Shown here: in pieces, positions 1 to 6,738 of the stretch | Numbering within the stretch: position 1 is the first letter of the stretch | Layout of the letters: each line of letters begins with the position of its first letter | Assembly (NCBI GenBank): GCA_027618855.1 | Contig: JAQCID010000010.1 | Location: 1 to 12,681, forward strand | Origin: Bacteroidota bacterium | Lineage (GTDB): Bacteria > Bacteroidota > Bacteroidia > Flavobacteriales_D > Sanyastnellaceae | Length of the DNA: 12,681 nucleotides | Direction of reading: 5' to 3' | Notes under the pieces: generated by a model | The model's database searches: none | Seen by the model: only the letters and a program-made list of their open reading frames with translations | Told to the model about the DNA's origin: nothing | Program-made: the position numbers and the translations under genes

Positions 1-360
1 ACTGAGGATGAAAAAGTCAAGGTGACTAGACCAGTGGCTTCTGAGCTTTACAAGATTGAGAAGAAGCATCTTATTAGATACATCAACATTGGGACTCCGA
101 TGGATAAAAGGTATGGTACTGAGCCGGTGATCCAATTAAACGATCAATTTTCACAGGCTTTTGAAGTTCAGGATTGGATTTTGAAAGAACGTCAAACGTT
201 ATCTGAATCCGAGCAAAGTAAAATGTGGGTATCGCTGAAGGTTGATCAGGAAACAAAAATGGGCATTGTGACTTCTGTGAAACAGGAATTAAGACAAGCT
301 ACGGCACTGAAGGTTCTTTATTCTGCGACAAGTCGTGCGCGAACAGGCAACGAAGAATAA
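1..360 (+). CDS. exbD: ExbD/TolR-family biopolymer transport protein, C-terminal part (5' truncated)
   Basis: The reading frame is open from base 1 to the TAA at 358-360, so this is the last ~119 residues of a gene that begins outside the window. A GTG at 22 is an internal Val codon and not the likely start. The segment matches my memory of the extended periplasmic domain of Bacteroidota ExbD proteins: a basic strand (KKHLIRYINIGTP), a 'YGTEPVIQLND' region, 'VSLKVDQETKMGIVTSVKQE', and the ending 'LRQATALKVLYSATSR'. ExbD works with ExbB at the inner membrane, using proton motive force to energise TonB-dependent outer-membrane receptors. The single N-terminal membrane helix and its essential Asp lie upstream of the window and cannot be checked. 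An exbB or a second exbD is expected to the left. The gene converges on the SerA-like gene, with only 9 bases between stop codons. The family call is good; the exact paralogue is unknown. Confidence 0.82.
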   Translation, partial: TEDEKVKVTRPVASELYKIEKKHLIRYINIGTPMDKRYGTEPVIQLNDQFSQAFEVQDWILKERQTLSESEQSKMWVSLKVDQETKMGIVTSVKQELRQATALKVLYSATSRARTGNEE

Positions 361-369
361 AGCAAGTCG

Positions 370-1326
370 TTAAGCAGAGAAGTCTTTCAGTATTTTTTCT
401 GCCAAGAAATGACTTAATTTGAAGTAACTCTCTGTGGTCCATCCAGCGACGTGAGGACTCAAGTATACATTTGGAGATTCTAGAAGTCGCGACAATGTTT
501 TTTGATCATCAGTTGTGCCCATGGATGTTAATCCTTCAAAAGATCGTCCCTCAAACTCAAGTACATCTAAAGCGATTGAAGTGACTTGATTCGTGTCTAA
601 TGCGTCCAGCAGATCTTTTGTATTTACAACAGACCCTCTAGAGCTGTTGACAAAAATAAAAGGATGTAAGAATCGAGCGAGCCAAGTAGAATCTATTAAT
701 CCATTTGTTTCATCTGTCAATGGTAGATGAACGCTCACAATCTCACTGCGTCTGAAAAATTCTTCCTCGGTCACTTCGGTGACATATTCATCACTGAACC
801 CAGAGGTATACTTATCATACGCAATGATTGTGCAACCAATCCCGCGAAGTTTTGTAGCCAGCGCTTTCCCCATCACTCCATATCCAATGATACCTACGGT
901 CTTGCTTCCCAATTCCATTCCCCTGTGCTTCTCTCTTTCCCAAACTTTTTCGTGCACACTCTTGTCGCAACTTCTAAGTTTGTGCATGATCATCAGAAGC
1001 ATTCCGAGGACGTGCTCCCCCACAGCATCACTGTTGCCTTCTGGAGAATTATAGACGTGAATGTCACGGGATTTTGCAGACTGTACATTGATATTTTCGA
1101 GACCAGATCCGCTGCGAGCGATCCACTTAAGTTGAGGCATCGCATCGAGCATTTGATCGTCAATTCTTATCCGTGACCTCAGGACGATTCCTTGTATGTC
1201 CTTTAATTGACCTTGTTGTATTTCCTCCCTCGAAAGAAGCAAATGTTCCTCACATTCGAATCCGTTTTCAATTAAACGCGTTTTTATAACAGGGTGTACG
1301 GTATCTAGAATAGCAACCTTCATCAT
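370..1326 (-). CDS. D-2-hydroxyacid dehydrogenase, SerA-like (no ACT domain)
   Basis: A 318-residue NAD(P)-dependent D-2-hydroxyacid dehydrogenase of the phosphoglycerate dehydrogenase/formate dehydrogenase fold. The substrate-binding half is residues ~1-100 and ~290-318, with the Rossmann half between. Visible residues are the dinucleotide loop GYGVMG (148-153), the acidic residue after the second strand (D171), and a catalytic triad consistent with the family: R230 in NSSRG, E259 in DVLEFE, and H292 in SPHVAGWT. It lacks the C-terminal regulatory ACT domain of classical SerA, and serC is not adjacent. It may therefore be a serine-pathway PGDH or a reductase for another 2-ketoacid; sequence alone does not decide. 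The start is ATGATG at 1326/1323 (either Met possible), 6 bases after the mgtE stop, so it is probably the last gene of the minus-strand operon. It ends tail-to-tail with exbD, with no clear terminator. Confidence 0.85.
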   Translation of the reverse strand: MMKVAILDTVHPVIKTRLIENGFECEEHLLLSREEIQQGQLKDIQGIVLRSRIRIDDQMLDAMPQLKWIARSGSGLENINVQSAKSRDIHVYNSPEGNSDAVGEHVLGMLLMIMHKLRSCDKSVHEKVWEREKHRGMELGSKTVGIIGYGVMGKALATKLRGIGCTIIAYDKYTSGFSDEYVTEVTEEEFFRRSEIVSVHLPLTDETNGLIDSTWLARFLHPFIFVNSSRGSVVNTKDLLDALDTNQVTSIALDVLEFEGRSFEGLTSMGTTDDQKTLSRLLESPNVYLSPHVAGWTTESYFKLSHFLAEKILKDFSA

Positions 1327-1332
1327 GATCTG

Positions 1333-2691
1333 TTAAATAAACGAACTGACAAATGATCCGACACTGAAATAGATAATGAGTCCTATGATGTCATTTGCAG
1401 TCGTAATGAATGGACCTGTCGCTAACGCAGGGTCTATTTTTCGTTTTTCAAGCATAAGCGGAACGAACGCGCCAAATAGAGCGGCGAATACGATGACAAA
1501 CATCAACGAGATCCCTACAGTAGTGCTGAGTGCTTTGTCGAACCCTAATATTAAAGTCACGATGAAAATAATACTCGCACAGATGGCGCCATTTAAAAGG
1601 CCCACGCTAAGTTCTTTTGTGAGACGACCTGCAATGTCAGATGTGCTGATGCTGGAAGTTGCAAGGCCTTGCACAACGATGGCAGAGGATTGAACTCCGA
1701 CGTTTCCTCCCATGGCGGCAATGAGTGGGATGAACAGGGCCATTTCTGGGTTTGATACGATGTCAAATGCTCCGATGACATATGCGCCACCTACTCCTCC
1801 TCCCAATCCGATTAACAACCATGGCAGTCTGGCTCTTGTTAACGTCCAAACAGAATCATACGACTCTACATCCTCTGAAATTCCTGAGGCAAGCTGATAA
1901 TCGCGTTCGGCGTCTTCAATAATAACATCCACAGCATCATCTATCGTAATTCGGCCGAGTAGAACCCCGTCATCGTCTACAACGGGAAGGGCGACCAGAT
2001 CATATCTCTCCATCAAACTCACAACCAGATCCTCGTTTTCATTTGAATTAATCCATACAGTTTCGTCGGAATCTTTAATGTCACTTATGGGAGTCCTGGT
2101 GCTTGTAGATGACAACAGGAGGTTTTGAAGACTCAATCGACCTGTAAGTTTTCCCATTTCATCTACCACGTAGATGGTGTATAGATTTTCGATGTCTTTA
2201 GATTGAACGCGGATCTCTTTTACAGCTCTTGCAACACTCCACGTTTCTTCTACCTGAACAAGTTCTTTTGCCATCAATGCGCCCGCAGTACCTTCGGGGT
2301 ATTCTAGAAGAGACTGTACATCCGAGACAGACTCCTTGTCCTTTACATGCGAAAATACTTCTGCTATTTTTTCAGACGAAAGTGTGCTGATAATATCTGC
2401 AGCATCGTCAGATGCGAGCCCGTCAATCACATCCTCCGCAATTTCCTTTGACGTAAGCCTGGATAGAAGATCTTCACGTACTTCTTCGTCCAATTCGGCA
2501 AGAACGTCTGAGCGTGAATCATCAGCCAGCAGTCGATATAGATAATGCACATCGTCACGCTTGATTTGGTTTAAAATCAACGCGATATCATTTGCATGAA
2601 GCGTCTCTAGTTCTTTGATTAGCGCACGGTCCTTACCCTCTTCAATTAAAGAGTGAAACTTACTTAGATATTCTTTTGACAGATCGAGCAT
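1333..2691 (-). CDS. mgtE: Magnesium transporter MgtE
   Basis: A 452-residue inner-membrane Mg2+ channel/transporter with the full MgtE architecture. There is an N-terminal acidic helical-repeat domain (~25-135), then a pair of CBS domains (~137-260) that sense cytosolic Mg2+ and gate the pore. The membrane domain (~288-452) has about five hydrophobic helices. The family signature PLIAAMGGNVGVQSSA (322-337) and the last-helix motif starting DPALATGPF (420-428) and continuing to TAND (431-434) are clear; D434 corresponds to the pore Asp that binds Mg2+. Length is normal (about 450). The start at 2691 gives an N-terminus usual for the family, and it lies 34 bases after tadA and 6 bases before the SerA-like gene, in line with co-transcription. 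No Mg2+-responsive leader can be seen in the 34-base gap. The family call is firm; physiological ion preference is inferred from the family. Confidence 0.95.
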   Translation of the reverse strand: MLDLSKEYLSKFHSLIEEGKDRALIKELETLHANDIALILNQIKRDDVHYLYRLLADDSRSDVLAELDEEVREDLLSRLTSKEIAEDVIDGLASDDAADIISTLSSEKIAEVFSHVKDKESVSDVQSLLEYPEGTAGALMAKELVQVEETWSVARAVKEIRVQSKDIENLYTIYVVDEMGKLTGRLSLQNLLLSSTSTRTPISDIKDSDETVWINSNENEDLVVSLMERYDLVALPVVDDDGVLLGRITIDDAVDVIIEDAERDYQLASGISEDVESYDSVWTLTRARLPWLLIGLGGGVGGAYVIGAFDIVSNPEMALFIPLIAAMGGNVGVQSSAIVVQGLATSSISTSDIAGRLTKELSVGLLNGAICASIIFIVTLILGFDKALSTTVGISLMFVIVFAALFGAFVPLMLEKRKIDPALATGPFITTANDIIGLIIYFSVGSFVSSFI

Positions 2692-2725
2692 GAGCGAAGA
2701 AATACGGAGACAAAGTTATGCCACT

Positions 2726-3256
2726 TTAGTTTTGTAGCTTGTTGCGTTTTTTGATAAAAAATTCTTTGAGCAACTGCGCGCATTCTTCTTCTAAAACGCC
2801 AGAATGAACTTCGGTTTTAGGGTGAAGCAATCCATTCTCACCGACTTGACCACCATGACCTTCTTTTGCCTGTAAGACGCCCCATCTTTTATATCCACGT
2901 TTTAAATCCTGTGCACCATATACAATCCGGCCTATTCTTGTCCAAAACCCTGCTCCCGCACACATGGGGCACGGCTCCAGCGTAACATAGAGCGTACATT
3001 TATCTAAGAATTTGCCGCCTAGGAATTCGGAGGCACTTGTAAATGCTTGCATTTCAGCATGGGCGGTGAAGTCACGCAATCGTTCACATAGGTTGTGCCC
3101 ACGCGCGATGACAGATCCTTGAAAAACAATCACAGCTCCAACGGGAACTTCGTCAAGCCTTCCAGCTTCTTCGGCTTCTTGTAAAGCCAATCGCATAAAC
3201 CTTTCGTCCTCTTTTTGGCGTTTTTCTGCGCTTTGATTATTTAATTCTTCAACCAT
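2726..3256 (-). CDS. tadA: tRNA-specific adenosine deaminase (TadA-like nucleoside deaminase)
   Basis: A 176-residue zinc-dependent deaminase of the cytidine/deoxycytidylate deaminase superfamily. It shows the zinc and catalytic signature HAE (H66, E68) and PCPMC (P95-C99; C96 and C99 as zinc ligands), preceded by the TadA-typical PVGAVIV (38-44) and N55 in GHN. TadA converts A34 to inosine in the anticodon of tRNA-Arg(ACG). The C-terminal part SGVLEEECAQLLKEFF (152-167) is typical. Between ~123 and ~145 (WGVLQAKEGHGGQVGENGLL) the protein seems some 15 residues longer than related Bacteroidota proteins that I recall. The start at 3256 overlaps the preceding glycosyltransferase gene by 16 bases; an internal Met at codon 21 (3196) would also fit the family N-terminus and remove the overlap. 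Other members of this subfamily act on guanine or free nucleosides, but the motifs favour TadA. Confidence 0.9.
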   Translation of the reverse strand: MVEELNNQSAEKRQKEDERFMRLALQEAEEAGRLDEVPVGAVIVFQGSVIARGHNLCERLRDFTAHAEMQAFTSASEFLGGKFLDKCTLYVTLEPCPMCAGAGFWTRIGRIVYGAQDLKRGYKRWGVLQAKEGHGGQVGENGLLHPKTEVHSGVLEEECAQLLKEFFIKKRNKLQN

Positions 3257-4317
3257 GCTGCAAGTTCGTTCATCGCGGTTTTGTTTGGTGCTTTTAAGAA
3301 TAATTCTGGAGGAAATCCCCCAGACATCTCAGGAATCAAAAGATTGTTCAAGTCTTTCTGGGTGCAAGACGCGAATCCGAACTTTTCAGACCAAACCGTA
3401 CTTAATACTTCTTGTTCCATCTGTCCAGGAGTGGGAATCAGAATCGCTCGTTTTTTTAAAGCTACCAAATCGAGCAGTGAGGTATATCCGCTTCTGCATA
3501 TTAGAATTTGCGAAGTGCAAATCGCATCTGAAATCTCTACATCGCTTGGATCGTAAAGCGTGAATACTTCTCCATCTTTTCGAGAACTTCGCCCAGGTTT
3601 TCCGGCAAAAATAATCCCTTTTTCAGGTCGGTTTTGCATCCATTTTCGCAGTGCGTTTTCCATGGTTGTTCGATGGGGTTCAGGTCCGCTCACAATTCCT
3701 ACAAGTGGGTAGGGGGTGGTTGAAGTTTGGGTCAGATCTTTTGAAGGTGTTACGAGTCGGCTTAGAATCCCGATGAATTTTGTTTCTGGATGTATCGTTT
3801 TCGATGTGAGTGGGCCTGATATTGATGTCGGACCAGGGGGCAAATCGGGGACCCATACTTCTGAAAAACGGCTTGCAAATCTGCGGATTAGAAATTGTGC
3901 AACAGGGCTGAATAGCTTTGGAACAGGGAATTTTAGGAGATGTGTCAAAAGAACAGACGGTACGTTTGCGTCATACGTACCCAGGCAATTGTCGCTGAAG
4001 ATCTTCGTGATTGATCGCGCTTGAACGTGTTTCGCAGTCCATGTCTTCTCCTCAGAAATGCTGAACAGAAGCTTGGGTGTTTGGGCTACAAGCTTAAGCA
4101 TGGTGAATTTATGGCTGTAGGTAATTGCAGCCCCAGGTTTGTCGAAAAAGGTCACTCCCGACCTGTTTTTGAGACGATTTTCCAACCAAATTAATGCATC
4201 TCCTGTACTCGCGACATCGACTTCCCATCCGAGATCGAGCGCGCCTTCAATAATTGGGAGGGTTCTACTCGCATGTCCCATCCCCCAATTTAGTACTGCA
4301 ATTAATATTCGAGACAT
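3241..4317 (-). CDS. GT28/MurG-like glycosyltransferase (GT-B fold), substrate unknown
   Basis: A 358-residue soluble or membrane-associated glycosyltransferase of the GT-B fold. The N-terminal acceptor domain opens with a beta strand and a glycine-rich loop WGMGHASR (11-18), the place where MurG and related enzymes carry GGxGGH or GHxxR loops. The C-terminal donor domain has a loop SGPEPHRTTMEN (210-221) and a GT28-like nucleotide-sugar segment from CRSGYTSLLDLVAL (274-287) to ILIPTPGQMEQE (292-303), close to the 'SRSGxxTxxEL...IPxPGQxxQ' pattern of the family. No signal peptide or clear transmembrane helix is seen. MurG itself is normally in the dcw cluster, so this is probably a different enzyme that glycosylates a lipid or polysaccharide. 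It is the first gene of the minus-strand block, divergent from trmB, and its TAA lies 16 bases inside tadA. Donor and acceptor cannot be named. Confidence 0.72.
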   Translation of the reverse strand: MSRILIAVLNWGMGHASRTLPIIEGALDLGWEVDVASTGDALIWLENRLKNRSGVTFFDKPGAAITYSHKFTMLKLVAQTPKLLFSISEEKTWTAKHVQARSITKIFSDNCLGTYDANVPSVLLTHLLKFPVPKLFSPVAQFLIRRFASRFSEVWVPDLPPGPTSISGPLTSKTIHPETKFIGILSRLVTPSKDLTQTSTTPYPLVGIVSGPEPHRTTMENALRKWMQNRPEKGIIFAGKPGRSSRKDGEVFTLYDPSDVEISDAICTSQILICRSGYTSLLDLVALKKRAILIPTPGQMEQEVLSTVWSEKFGFASCTQKDLNNLLIPEMSGGFPPELFLKAPNKTAMNELAAWLKN

Positions 4318-4330
4318 GGCCGCAAGTTCT

Positions 4331-4357
4331 TAATTTTGCACCAGCAAATTACATTTG
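4331..4357 (+). promoter_or_regulatory. Candidate Bacteroidota-type promoter for the trmB operon
   Basis: The 54-base gap between the divergent glycosyltransferase and trmB genes contains two exact matches to the Bacteroidota -7 consensus TAnnTTTG on the plus strand: TAATTTTG (4331-4338) and TACATTTG (4350-4357). The first would leave a leader of roughly 25-30 bases before the trmB ATG, the second a very short leader. No well-spaced TTG (-33 element) is seen for either, and no TAnnTTTG match is present on the minus strand in this gap. Motif matching only; no transcription data. Confidence 0.35.
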
Positions 4358-4371
4358 TGTTAAATAGTGCA

Positions 4372-5058
4372 ATGGGAAAAGATAAACTTAGAAAATGGGC
4401 GGAGAACGAGACTTTTAATCACGTGTTTGAACCGTGCCTTCAAGATGCAGTCAAAGGATTGGATGGAACCCTCAAAGGGAGTTGGGCGTCTGAGATCTTC
4501 AAAAACGACAACCCCATCACTCTTGAGTTAGGTTGTGGCAAAGGTGAGTATACAGTAGGACTTGCGAGGAAGTATCCCAACAGGAATTTTGTGGGCGTGG
4601 ATATTAAGGGTCACAGATTTTGGAGAGGTGCAAAAACAGCGAAGGAGGAATCCCTTCCGAACGTTGCCTTTTTACGTACCCGTCTCGAGTTTATAAATAA
4701 ATATTTTGACACCGATGAGGTGTCCGAGATTTGGCTTACTTTTTCCGATCCACAACCGAAAGATGAAAAGGGAACCAAGCGTATTACTTCTTCCGTGTAC
4801 ATTGAGATTTACAAGAAAATATTAAAACCAGGGAGTTTTATAAACGTCAAAACAGATTCTGTTCTTTTGTACGATTTGTCCAAGGAAAGCTATCTAGAAA
4901 AGGGGTATACAATTCATATAGACAGTCAAGATGTATATGGCGATTTGGTTCACAGGGTGCCCCAAGATCTTCGTGAAGCACTTGAAATCATCACGTATTA
5001 CGAGAAGAGGTGGCTTTCTGATGGAAAGAAGATTCATTTCATTCAACTCGAAGTATAA
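4372..5058 (+). CDS. trmB: tRNA (guanine-N7-)-methyltransferase TrmB
   Basis: An enzyme that uses S-adenosylmethionine to form m7G46 in the variable loop of tRNAs. Starting at ATG 4372 the protein is 228 residues and begins MGKDKLRKWAENETF, the usual start of Bacteroidota TrmB. A TTG at 4336 in frame would add 12 residues inside the candidate promoter and is unlikely. The SAM-binding motif is LELGCGKGEYT (51-61), followed by FVGVDIKG (73-80). The TrmB signature FSDPQPK (124-130, catalytic-region D126) is followed by KGTKRITS (133-140). The canonical FPDPWPK is changed to FSDPQPK, with Ser and Gln in place of Pro and Trp. It is the first gene of the plus-strand run and ends 12 bases before the alkyltransferase-like gene. 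Confidence 0.93.
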   Translation: MGKDKLRKWAENETFNHVFEPCLQDAVKGLDGTLKGSWASEIFKNDNPITLELGCGKGEYTVGLARKYPNRNFVGVDIKGHRFWRGAKTAKEESLPNVAFLRTRLEFINKYFDTDEVSEIWLTFSDPQPKDEKGTKRITSSVYIEIYKKILKPGSFINVKTDSVLLYDLSKESYLEKGYTIHIDSQDVYGDLVHRVPQDLREALEIITYYEKRWLSDGKKIHFIQLEV

Positions 5059-5070
5059 TCAGTCCTCGCA

Positions 5071-5391
5071 ATGGGTTTCAATGAAGATGTATTTGAAGTA
5101 GTCCGAACCATTCCACGAGGAAGAGTTACTTCTTATGGTGCCATTGCCAAATGTCTTGGAGATGCCAGAGCAAGTAGGAGAGTGGGGAGGGCTTTGAATC
5201 AAAGTTTCACCGTTTTACCTCTCGTCCCTGCGCATCGTGTGGTAAATAGATTGGGGATGTTGTCAGGTGCGATTCACTTCCCTCCACAGCGCTCTATGGA
5301 AGATGAATTGGCAAAAGAAGGCGTAAATATAAAAGATGGCCAAGTTGTCACTTTTGACAGATACTTTTGGGATCCTATGACCGAACTTTGA
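5071..5391 (+). CDS. Alkyltransferase-like protein (ATL), Cys replaced by Ala
   Basis: A 106-residue protein made only of the DNA-binding domain of O6-alkylguanine-DNA alkyltransferases. It retains IPRGRVTSYGAIA (14-26, with the base-flipping Tyr at Y22) and the recognition-helix region SRRVGRALN (35-43, with R36 at the arginine-finger position). The active-site motif PCHRV reads PAHRV (53-57), so the methyl-accepting cysteine is A54. Such proteins cannot take the alkyl group. The established role of ATLs is to bind O6-alkylguanine, flip the base and hand the lesion to nucleotide excision repair. Trp is the more common substitution, and Ala versions are also known (Thermus thermophilus has one). 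C28 is the only cysteine, and it lies outside the motif. The gene sits 12 bases after trmB and 16 bases before mrp, so it is probably in the same transcript, although no functional link to Fe-S genes is apparent. Confidence 0.9.
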   Translation: MGFNEDVFEVVRTIPRGRVTSYGAIAKCLGDARASRRVGRALNQSFTVLPLVPAHRVVNRLGMLSGAIHFPPQRSMEDELAKEGVNIKDGQVVTFDRYFWDPMTEL

Positions 5392-5394
5392 GGT

Positions 5395-5406
5395 TCTTAT
5401 ATAAGA
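5395..5406. repeat. 12-base perfect palindrome just before mrp
   Basis: TCTTATATAAGA reads the same on both strands. It occupies most of the 16-base gap between the ATL stop codon and the mrp ATG, ending one base before the start codon. It could be an operator or a weak structure over the translation start, but a palindrome of this length is expected a few times by chance in a window of this size. Confidence 0.25.
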
Positions 5407-5407
5407 G

Positions 5408-6478
5408 ATGAATATTACTAAAGAACAAATTGTAACTGCGTTAAGTGGGGTTGTAGACCCAGATTTCGGGAAAGATATCGTGTCTATGAATCTGGTGTCT
5501 GGCATTCATATTGACGGGAGTACGATTTCTGTTGAGGTGAAATCGAGCAATCCAGCTTTGCATGCGCGCAAGAGAATGCAAGAGGCTGTTGAGTTTGCAA
5601 TTGAAAGAGCCTTCGGTTCTGAAGTGAAGGCCCTGGTGAAAGTAGTTGCCTTGCCCGCTGAGGAGAGAACACTGGAAACGAGGAAAGTACTTCCTGGAGT
5701 AAAGCAAATTATTGCCATCGCCTCGGGAAAAGGGGGCGTGGGTAAAAGTACAGTCAGTTCAAATATAGCCGTTGCCCTTTCCCAACTTGGGTATAAAGTA
5801 GGCCTGTGCGACGCCGACATTTATGGCCCCAGTATTCCTACAATGTTCGGCGTACAGGGTCACAATCCCAAACCAATTGAAGTGGATGGGAAGCACCTGA
5901 TGGAACCCGTTGAAATGCATGGCGTGAAACTGCTGTCCATAGGATTTTTCGCCGATTCAGACCAAGCGATTGTATGGCGCGGTCCGATGGCTACGAAAGC
6001 TTTGAAGCAACTGTTTTCTGATGTTCATTGGGGCGAGTTAGATTTCATGATCGTTGATCTTCCTCCAGGAACAGGTGACATTCATCTGAGCCTTGTCAGT
6101 GACATCGATTTAACGGGTGCAGTGATCGTCTCAACACCTCAAGATGTTGCCTTAGCCGATGCGCGCAGAGGCGTCGGGATGTTTCAATTAGAGGCCATTA
6201 ATGTTCCTGTTTTAGGCATGATCGAAAACATGTCCTACTTCGTGCCACCCGATGCAAAGCAGTTTAAATACCATATTTTCGGACGTGATGGGGTGAAAAG
6301 ACTTTCAGAGACTTTGGGCGTGCCCTTTCTTGGAGAACTCCCCTTGTTACAAACAATACGTGAGGCATGTGATGTAGGTCGCCCTGTCGTATTGCAAGGA
6401 GATACAGATGCCGCAGCTGCATTTCGTGCTGTCGTAGCTAACTTGCTGGAAGTTCTAGGCAAAAACGTAAAAAAATGA
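5408..6478 (+). CDS. mrp: Mrp/ApbC-type Fe-S cluster carrier ATPase with N-terminal MIP18 (DUF59) domain
   Basis: A 356-residue cytosolic P-loop ATPase of the Mrp/NBP35 family that binds and transfers Fe-S clusters to apoproteins. The MIP18/DUF59 domain (~4-85) shows GVVDPDFGKDIVSMNLV (14-30). The ATPase domain has the deviant Walker A loop SGKGGVGKST (106-115, including the signature Lys K108), CDADIYGPS (134-142), the switch region FMIVDLPPGTGD (213-224), and the family-specific STPQD (242-246). Canonical Mrp has a cluster-binding CxxC shortly after NMSxF. Here NMSYF (274-278) is followed by VPPDAKQFKYHIFG (279-292), with no cysteine. The whole protein has only two cysteines, C134 and C321. 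I recall other Bacteroidota Mrp proteins lacking this CxxC too, so it looks like a lineage variant and not decay. The gene overlaps the following nfu gene by 4 bases (ATGA). Confidence 0.93.
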   Translation: MNITKEQIVTALSGVVDPDFGKDIVSMNLVSGIHIDGSTISVEVKSSNPALHARKRMQEAVEFAIERAFGSEVKALVKVVALPAEERTLETRKVLPGVKQIIAIASGKGGVGKSTVSSNIAVALSQLGYKVGLCDADIYGPSIPTMFGVQGHNPKPIEVDGKHLMEPVEMHGVKLLSIGFFADSDQAIVWRGPMATKALKQLFSDVHWGELDFMIVDLPPGTGDIHLSLVSDIDLTGAVIVSTPQDVALADARRGVGMFQLEAINVPVLGMIENMSYFVPPDAKQFKYHIFGRDGVKRLSETLGVPFLGELPLLQTIREACDVGRPVVLQGDTDAAAAFRAVVANLLEVLGKNVKK

Positions 6479-6738
6479 CCGACCCAATCGTACCAGAAAA
6501 GCTGGAAGATTTAGCGAAAAGAGTGCAAGGTGCGCTCGCTCAGCTGCGTCCTTATCTCGAGGCTGACGAAGGAGATATTACTTTGCATGAAATCACGGAC
6601 GATTTCATTGTAAAAATAGAACTTCACGGTTCATGTGTACAGTGTGCTTTAATCGATATGACGATCAAAGGAGGCGTAGAATCTGCGATTAGAAGTGTCG
6701 CTCCAGAAGTAAAATCTATAGAAGCAATTAATCGATGA
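6475..6738 (+). CDS. NifU C-terminal-domain Fe-S scaffold/carrier (Nfu-type)
   Basis: An 87-residue protein consisting of the Nfu domain alone. The N-terminal helix (8-29) and the ADEGDITLHEI strand (30-40) lead to the cluster motif GSCVQCALIDMTIKGGVE (52-69), with cysteines C54 and C57. Nfu domains dimerise and hold one [4Fe-4S] cluster between the two CxxC pairs, then pass it to target enzymes. There is no A-type or NifU N-terminal domain, so this is the minimal form. Its ATG overlaps the mrp stop codon (ATGA, 6475-6478), and its own stop overlaps the next ATG in the same way (6735-6738), which implies translational coupling on both sides. The small CxxC carrier beside an Mrp without CxxC suggests that the two act as a pair; that is inference. 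Confidence 0.9.
   Translation: MTDPIVPEKLEDLAKRVQGALAQLRPYLEADEGDITLHEITDDFIVKIELHGSCVQCALIDMTIKGGVESAIRSVAPEVKSIEAINR

Noticed and set aside
374..402. Imperfect hairpin (GCAGAGAA against TTTTCTGC) near the end of the SerA-like gene, considered as a terminator
   Set aside because: The stem has about 8 pairs with a G-T wobble and a 13-base loop, and lies in coding sequence with no T-tract after the stem; too weak to call.
727..1176. Open frame (149 codons) on the plus strand inside the SerA-like gene
   Set aside because: Shadow of the dehydrogenase coding strand; no domain or sensible gene context.
4336..4371. TTG start adding 12 residues to TrmB
   Set aside because: The extra residues are encoded by the candidate promoter region, and the family N-terminus begins at ATG 4372.
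5362..5369. TACTTTTG inside the ATL gene, considered as an internal promoter for mrp
   Set aside because: It matches the TAnnTTTG motif, but no properly spaced TTG is present and such matches occur by chance several times in a window of this size.
5071..5391. Calling the protein an active methylated-DNA-protein cysteine methyltransferase
   Set aside because: The acceptor cysteine is replaced by alanine, and the N-terminal domain of Ogt/Ada-C is absent.
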